The notes below the pieces were generated by a model. It was not told the DNA's origin. It searched no databases and was given only the letters and a program-made list of their open reading frames with translations. Of a stretch of DNA of 64,000 nt, positions 58,796 through 64,000 are shown piece after piece. This stretch comes from Zingiber officinale. Taxonomy: Eukaryota; Streptophyta; Magnoliopsida; Zingiberales; Zingiberaceae. The translations under genes were made by a program, and so were the position numbers. The stretch spans positions 9,666,672 to 9,730,671 of the forward strand of contig NC_056001.1 of the NCBI RefSeq assembly GCF_018446385.1. Reading direction: 5' to 3'. The stretch's first letter is position 1. Every line of letters begins with the position of its first letter.

Positions 58796-61150
58796 GCTCG
58801 GATTAACCTGTGAAATTTGTTCCTGTTTCTGATTCTGTACGGGTGTTAGTTGTCTTGTCGAGAGTTGCTAGTCGAAGTTATTGATTTCTTTTCCTTGTTC
58901 AGAACTTGGATTTCTTCAAATATTCTGAATTAAGATTTGGGTAAAGTAGAAAAAATTCCTAATCAAAATCACAATTTTACTTGCATTCTCCGCTCACAAA
59001 AAAATTTATTCCCACTCCTTGTAAATAAAGTATTACTTATTTCAATTATTTCATACAAATATTGTTATCTAAATTGTCTCTCAGATTTTTTTTAGGTATA
59101 AAAAGTCTAAAAACGAGTATAATTTTAGTTAAATTTAGCACTTTACATTAGAATATCAAAATTAATCTTTAGGATATTTGTTCAATTTTTTTTTTTCATT
59201 TCACTCTCTCTCCTTGTTCTCTCTCATAATAATTTCTCTCTCCTCATTCTATCATTATAATTTTTTTCTCAACATATTTTCTCTTTTTTCATTCTCTCTC
59301 ATCACACATTTTCTATAATTTTCTCTCTGTATTCTCTCTCATCATACACTTTAGTTCATTATTTTCTCTCTTTTCATTTTCTCATCATTTGTTCTCTCCT
59401 TAATCTCTCTTATGCTCTCTCCATATTTTATCTCATCACACTTTCTCTTTCTTTATTCTCTTCCATCACATTTTCTCTCTTCATTCTCTCTCATCATACA
59501 TTTTTTACCATTTTCTCTTTATATTTTTTCTCATCACACACACTCTCTCATTATTTTTTCTCTCTTCATTCTCTCCTTATTTTTTCATCATACTTTCTCT
59601 GTAATCATACTTGCTCTCTCCTCAATCTCTCTTACCATACTTCCTCTCCATGTTTTCTCTCATCACAATTTCTCTTTCTTTATTCTGTTCCATCACTCTC
59701 TCTCCTCATTTTTTCTCATCACACACTCTCTCTTTTCATTTTTTCCCATCACACTTTTTCTCTTATCACACTTTCTCATCATACTTTCTCTCCTCAATCT
59801 ATCATTTCTCTCATCATACTTTCTCTCTCTTCATTTTTTCCCATCACTCTTTCTCTCTCAATCCACTTTCTCTCTCATCATATTTTTTCTCTTCTCAATC
59901 TCTCTATCACACTCTCTCTTCTCATTTTTCTCTCATCATACTTTTCCTCTCTTCATTTTGTCCCATCACATTTTCTCTCTCATCATATGTTTCTCTCACA
60001 TTCAACTTTCTCTTCCATCTAATTTTTTCTCTTATTTTCCTTTAAGGGTAAAAAAGGAAATTTAATTTTTGAAAATATTCAACTAACCAAATATTATTTT
60101 TAAGAATGATATCCAAGTTCATACCCATTACCATTCCACAATACTATGATACTCATTTCCATTCCGATTCCTAAGAGAGAACCAAACGCCACCTAACTCT
60201 CATATTTTTTCGATATAAATAATCTAAAAATAAGTATAATTTTATTAAATTCAGCATATTAAACTATAATGGAGTATATTTTCTATTAAATTGAATTGAG
60301 TATATTTTCTATTAAATTAAGCATGATTTTTTTTAATATAATTTCTCATAAATTCAGCATCATTTATTATTTAAAGAAAACTTAGTATATTTTTCATCCA
60401 ATTGAGTATCATTTAAAGAAAATTTAGTATATTTTTTATCCGTGAAAAAAGAATCGTATATTGAATTTAAGAGGAATTATATTGATTTTTAGACTTTTTA
60501 TATCTAAAAATATTATGAGTAATTAGGTAAATATATTTGATTAGAGAGTGAAAGTAAAGATTGTTATGAATCGAGATTACATGTAAAAATTTATTTATTA
60601 ATAGGGACTACATATAAATTTTTCTTGAAGATTTTAATGTCTCTGGGGTTGACGGTCCACTTGAATATTTATTTGAAAGTCGTTTTATAGTGTTGACGCG
60701 CTGATAAATATTTCGTTCCAATTAAAATATTTATGAATTAAAAAGATACAATAATACCTAACAAATGTTTATATTATAAATGTCAATGAAGCAAGTTATT
60801 TTTACATGTAAGCGTTAATGATTTAATGCATGCAAAAATATGTTATTAAAATTATTAAATCTGTGTTATGTGTCTGGCAGTTAAAATGGACATGGTAAAT
60901 TCAAACTTAATAAGTTTGTATGGGTTACATTGGTTAACCTATATATAAGTACAATTAATTGCACATTATAGAAATGATTTTGTTATAAGTGATATTTTGT
61001 AGAAAAATATATTTATGACAACATTTCTTAATAGAAAACATTAAAAAAATCTGGGAAATTTTCATGCCAAAGATTTAACTGTCGAACATTTTTCCTGGAG
61101 CAAGTTGAGGCACGCAGCGTCATCTCGCGGAGGCGGTTAAGCCTCACTTT
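58796..61150. other. Spacer between RPL14 and the ABC1K gene
   Basis: Contains the RPL14 3' end, the pyrimidine tract (59205-60030), a MITE-like end around 60150-60192 (minus strand TTAGGTGGCGTTTGGTTCTC) and AT-rich DNA to 61150 where I see nothing. Short repeats of AGTATAATTTTA-like sequence occur on both sides of the pyrimidine tract. Confidence 0.55.
59205..60030 (+). repeat. Pyrimidine-rich tract (CTCTCATCA repeats)
   Basis: About 820 bp that is strongly pyrimidine on the + strand, built of irregular units such as CTCTCATCACACTTTCTCTC. Open frames across it give only Ser/Leu/Phe/His strings and are not genes. It could form purine-pyrimidine triplex (H-DNA). Confidence 0.85.
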
Positions 61151-61159
61151 GTTTTGTCC

Positions 61160-64000
61160 AGTAGCAGAATCCGCCCAAACCCACCCATGATCCAATCGCT
61201 TCATTTCCTTTCGCTTGCGCCTTGCATACGGATCTCCACTGCCGCTCTCAGACGCTTGTCTTGCCTTTACTCCTGTCTCTGGCGACCTCCGAGGCGATTA
61301 GGCCCTGAAGATCTCCAGGTGTTTCGCCCTCTCCTCTGGTCTCCGTCATCCATTTTTTTTTAATTACTAATTTGGGGGCCGTGGAATTTGTGAAGATTCT
61401 TTCTCTCTCTCTCTTTTTTTTTAAATTTTATTTTTATACATGTTACGATTCCGCATTGAAACAGATTGCTGGCGGATTTGCCTGGTGTCTGGCTTTATAC
61501 ATGTTATGGTTTTAGGGAAGGAGTGTGGTTTTTGATGTTCAATTTGGTGTCCACCTTGGTGCTGGTTTGCACAAACGAGCACCACCTTGTGCACCAAGGC
61601 GGTGTTGGCACCATCTACTTGGTTTGGTGGTGCTAGTTTGTGCAAACCAGCACGTTGACACCACCAAACCAGGACCATCCGCCTTCGTCTTGGGTTGTAA
61701 AAATCAGCACCAGAAACCAACACCAAGGTGATGCTGGTCTTTACAAACCAGGTCCAATGTTGGAGCTGTTCTTTAAAGACCAGCTCCAACGTGCTGGTCT
61801 TTAAAGACCAGAACCAGCAACAAGTGATGTCGGTTTGTAGAAATCAATACTTGGGTCGTAAACCAGCACAAAGTGGTGCTGGTTTGTAGAAATCAGCACC
61901 AAGGTGATGGGTGGCACACATTTATGTGAGGGGCGGTGGGCAACATCCGACATGGGCAATCTGACGCAGCTAAAATTCATTTTTTTAATCTCTCTCATTT
62001 GCATGCAACAACTCTCTTCTTTTTCTTTTGATTTCATGCAAGATGGTGTTGTTTGGTAGAAACCAGCACCAAGGAGGTGCTGGCATCACCCACTTTGATG
62101 TTGGTTATTTTTTTTTATCACCATCTGACCTAACTTTCATGTTGTATTTGTCAGAATGATAACTGCAGAAGTTGAATCATGCCCACTAAGTTCAATTTTG
62201 ATTTGGGTGCAGGGGTCTTTTAGCGATCTTGTTCTTCAATGGCAGCTGTTCTGGCTTCCTGTAGGTGTTATCAACGACAATTAGAATCCATAAATCAAGG
62301 ACAATGCTTGGAAGATCTCAGTTTTTCAGGATCAATTTCCAATTTGAAATTTGCCAAGTTCACAACAACAATATATGAATCCTCAGCAACAAAGAAACTT
62401 CCACGGGTCTTAGCAAAAGTGCAACAGGAACAAGCTGATAAGTTTGGAACTAATGGAAGGCCGACTAAAATGGTCTCCAACACTAACAGAAGGGAAACTA
62501 AAATGGTTTCAACTAAGAATTTGGTGACACATAAGGACTCTTCTCGTCAAAAATCATTGTCAATGCATAATTCAAATGTGATGGTTAATGGTGTTAGTCT
62601 GATTAAGAGGAATAGTACGGCAACTCTTAGTAAAACTGAAAAGAAAGATCCAAAAGTGATCCCTGATACAGATGAGTTAAAAGTTTTACCTTCAGATGAG
62701 GGTTTTAGCTGGGCCAAGGAAAACTACAACTCTTTGCAAAGGACTATTGACATCTGGTCCTTTATTGTTTCCTTCCGATTGCGGGTTCTCTTTGACAATG
62801 AAAAATGGGCATACTTTGAGGGATTTACGGAGGAAAAGCAGGTAAGTTCCTACTAACTTGAGTTGATGTTAATTTTTATAATCCAAGTGCAATTACTTTG
62901 ATAAACCTTCCTTTGCAAAAGACCATATCAGTTTCTTGTTTGCTTCTGGTTCTTCAAAGCTTGTTTTGGTTCTTATCCACAAGTCATCATAGGAAAAATT
63001 CTTATATTCCTTAAAACAAAACATAATCTGTGCATGTCTACATTCTACATTCTATTAGTTGTTTAAAAATTAACTATCACACCACTCTAAAAGCCAATTT
63101 AGTCAATTGTACAACTCTCGCTCCCCCTGGTAGCTTTTCCTTGTTGAGGATAAGGCATAGTTGTCTGCTTTGAATTTTCTTATTGATTGAATTTTTCTGT
63201 TGAAAATTTTAAATTCTGTATATGTGTATTCATTTGAGTTAAACTTAATTTGATTGTACAGAAACTAAGAAGGAAAAAGACTGCTTCATGGTTGCGAGAA
63301 CAAGTTCTTCAACTTGGTCCAACTTTTATAAAACTAGGACAGTTATCTTCAACAAGATCCGATTTATTCCCAAGAGAGTTTGTAGATGAACTTGCTAAGT
63401 TACAGGTATTGAGTTTAATTAGTTTCTTAGTTTTTGGTGAAACCCTTCTAGCTGTTTGTGGCTGCCGACTTTCCTTTTTTTATGCTTTGTAAAATCACAT
63501 GAAATATTGGTCGTATTACCGCATGTACATTACTGTAAGAGTTGTTGCATATCTTTGTGCACTTATCATGAAAGTTCTACACATTTTATTATTCATTAGT
63601 ATTTTTTTAGCAAACTTTAGCTTTTGTTCCCTTGATTTATTACTAGTTTTTTTTTTTTAATTTTTTTTATATATCTTTCTTATTTTGGCATGTAGCCAAT
63701 GTCCAAATCCTTTTCGGAAAGATCATGGAGTTGAACTTTTTTATTTGATAGCTCAGTTCTTGTGAGTTTCAAGCAAAATGGACATTGTTTCTTTTGATGT
63801 GTCTTCTCTTGTCAGAAAGACTAAAATTCTTTACACAGCTTTATTCTTCTAGGTCTGACCTTGAATGTTGATTTCTTTTCACACAGGATAGAGTACCTGC
63901 ATTTTCACATGAAAAAGCAAAAGCATTTGTGCAGAGTGAATTGGGTTGCCCAATCGAAGTATTATTTAAGGAATTTGAAGACCGCCCAATTGCCGCTGCT
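61160..64000 (+). CDS. ABC1K7: ABC1-family chloroplast kinase (ABC1K7/SIA1-like), 5' part
   Basis: A non-coding 5' exon (about 61160-61318) and a long leader intron (61319-62212) precede the coding exons 62239-62841, 63262-63405 and 63887 to beyond 64000. The start [20 protein letters not shown] begins a Ser/Lys-rich stretch consistent with a plastid transit peptide and linker (about 1-150). The conserved ABC1 part then opens: [49 protein letters not shown] (the KxGQ signature, a kinase-like ATP-site substitute) and [12 protein letters not shown]. The blocks fit Arabidopsis At3g07700 (ABC1K7/SIA1), linked to prenyl-lipid and iron stress in plastids, better than ABC1K8/OSA1. The kinase C-terminal part lies outside the window. 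Splice sites are GT-AG and in phase. Confidence 0.85.
61540..62100. repeat. Palindrome-rich cluster in ABC1K7 leader intron
   Basis: Many copies of GCACCAAGGTGGTGCTGGTT-like and complementary modules. Examples are a 32-bp near-perfect palindrome at 61759-61790 centred on CTTTAAAG, a perfect 18-bp palindrome CTGGTCTTTAAAGACCAG at 61794-61811, and GTGCTGGTTTGTAGAAATCAGCAC-type repeats near 61876-61899. Nothing in it codes for protein. Confidence 0.8.

Noticed and set aside
59412-60065. 217-codon open frame rich in Ser, Leu and Phe
   Set aside because: It is the translation of the pyrimidine tract; the neighbouring frame is open too and no domain or codon signal is present.

Overview
This is plant nuclear DNA, most likely from a monocot. 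It has spliced genes with GT-AG introns, a chloroplast-type ABC1 kinase gene, a plant PLS-class PPR editing gene, an arabinogalactan gene, and thick layers of plant LTR retrotransposons, CACTA and hAT elements. The GC-rich coding of the FLA gene and the LTR style make me suspect a large-genome monocot such as a ginger-family plant, but that is a guess from style, not a demonstrated assignment.

The window has two halves. From 1 to about 44,000 it is almost entirely nested transposons. The oldest layer I can see is a CACTA (En/Spm) element whose remains lie at 1263-1955, 11600-12716, 35974-36003 and 43181-43760. A hAT element (1956-11599) sits in its DUF4216 exon. An LTR-like insertion sits in the hAT (4224-5246 plus 10263 to about 10465), and a gag-only copia-like element (5247-10262, target duplication GATAA) sits in that. 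A second stack begins with a solo LTR of a Ty3/Gypsy element (12717-14925 and 33642-35973). It contains a solo copia LTR (14926-16388 and 32630 to about 33577), which holds a 16.2 kb copia-like element (16389-32624, target duplication AATGC), which holds a truncated Ty3/Gypsy element (22011-29738). A third gag-bearing copia-like element (36004-43180, target duplication GTTGG) sits directly in CACTA sequence. Another LTR of this kind runs off the left edge. None of the copia-like elements shows a copia pol gene; the only reverse transcriptase is in the nested gypsy copy.

From about 44,450 to the end the window is gene-bearing: NHP2 (H/ACA snoRNP protein, +), a MEF13-like mitochondrial PPR editing factor (-), a fasciclin-like arabinogalactan protein (-), ribosomal protein eL14 (+), and the 5' part of an ABC1K7/SIA1-like chloroplast kinase (+) that runs off the right edge. 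These genes are independent, with ordinary intergenic DNA holding small inverted-repeat elements, microsatellites and a long pyrimidine tract. NHP2 and eL14 are both ribosome-biogenesis genes and both have telo-box-like motifs upstream.

The most unusual signal is regulatory. Three families of copia-like LTRs each carry an array of short perfect palindromes (CCGGGCGCCCGG, ACCAGTCGACTGGT or GATCGGTC/GACCGATC types) just upstream of the TATA box. Each of the three full elements also has a second cluster of its own palindrome type inside the element. In the 16.2 kb element that second cluster is next to its own TATA-like box at the same spacing, directly ahead of an extra ORF, and so looks like a duplicated promoter.
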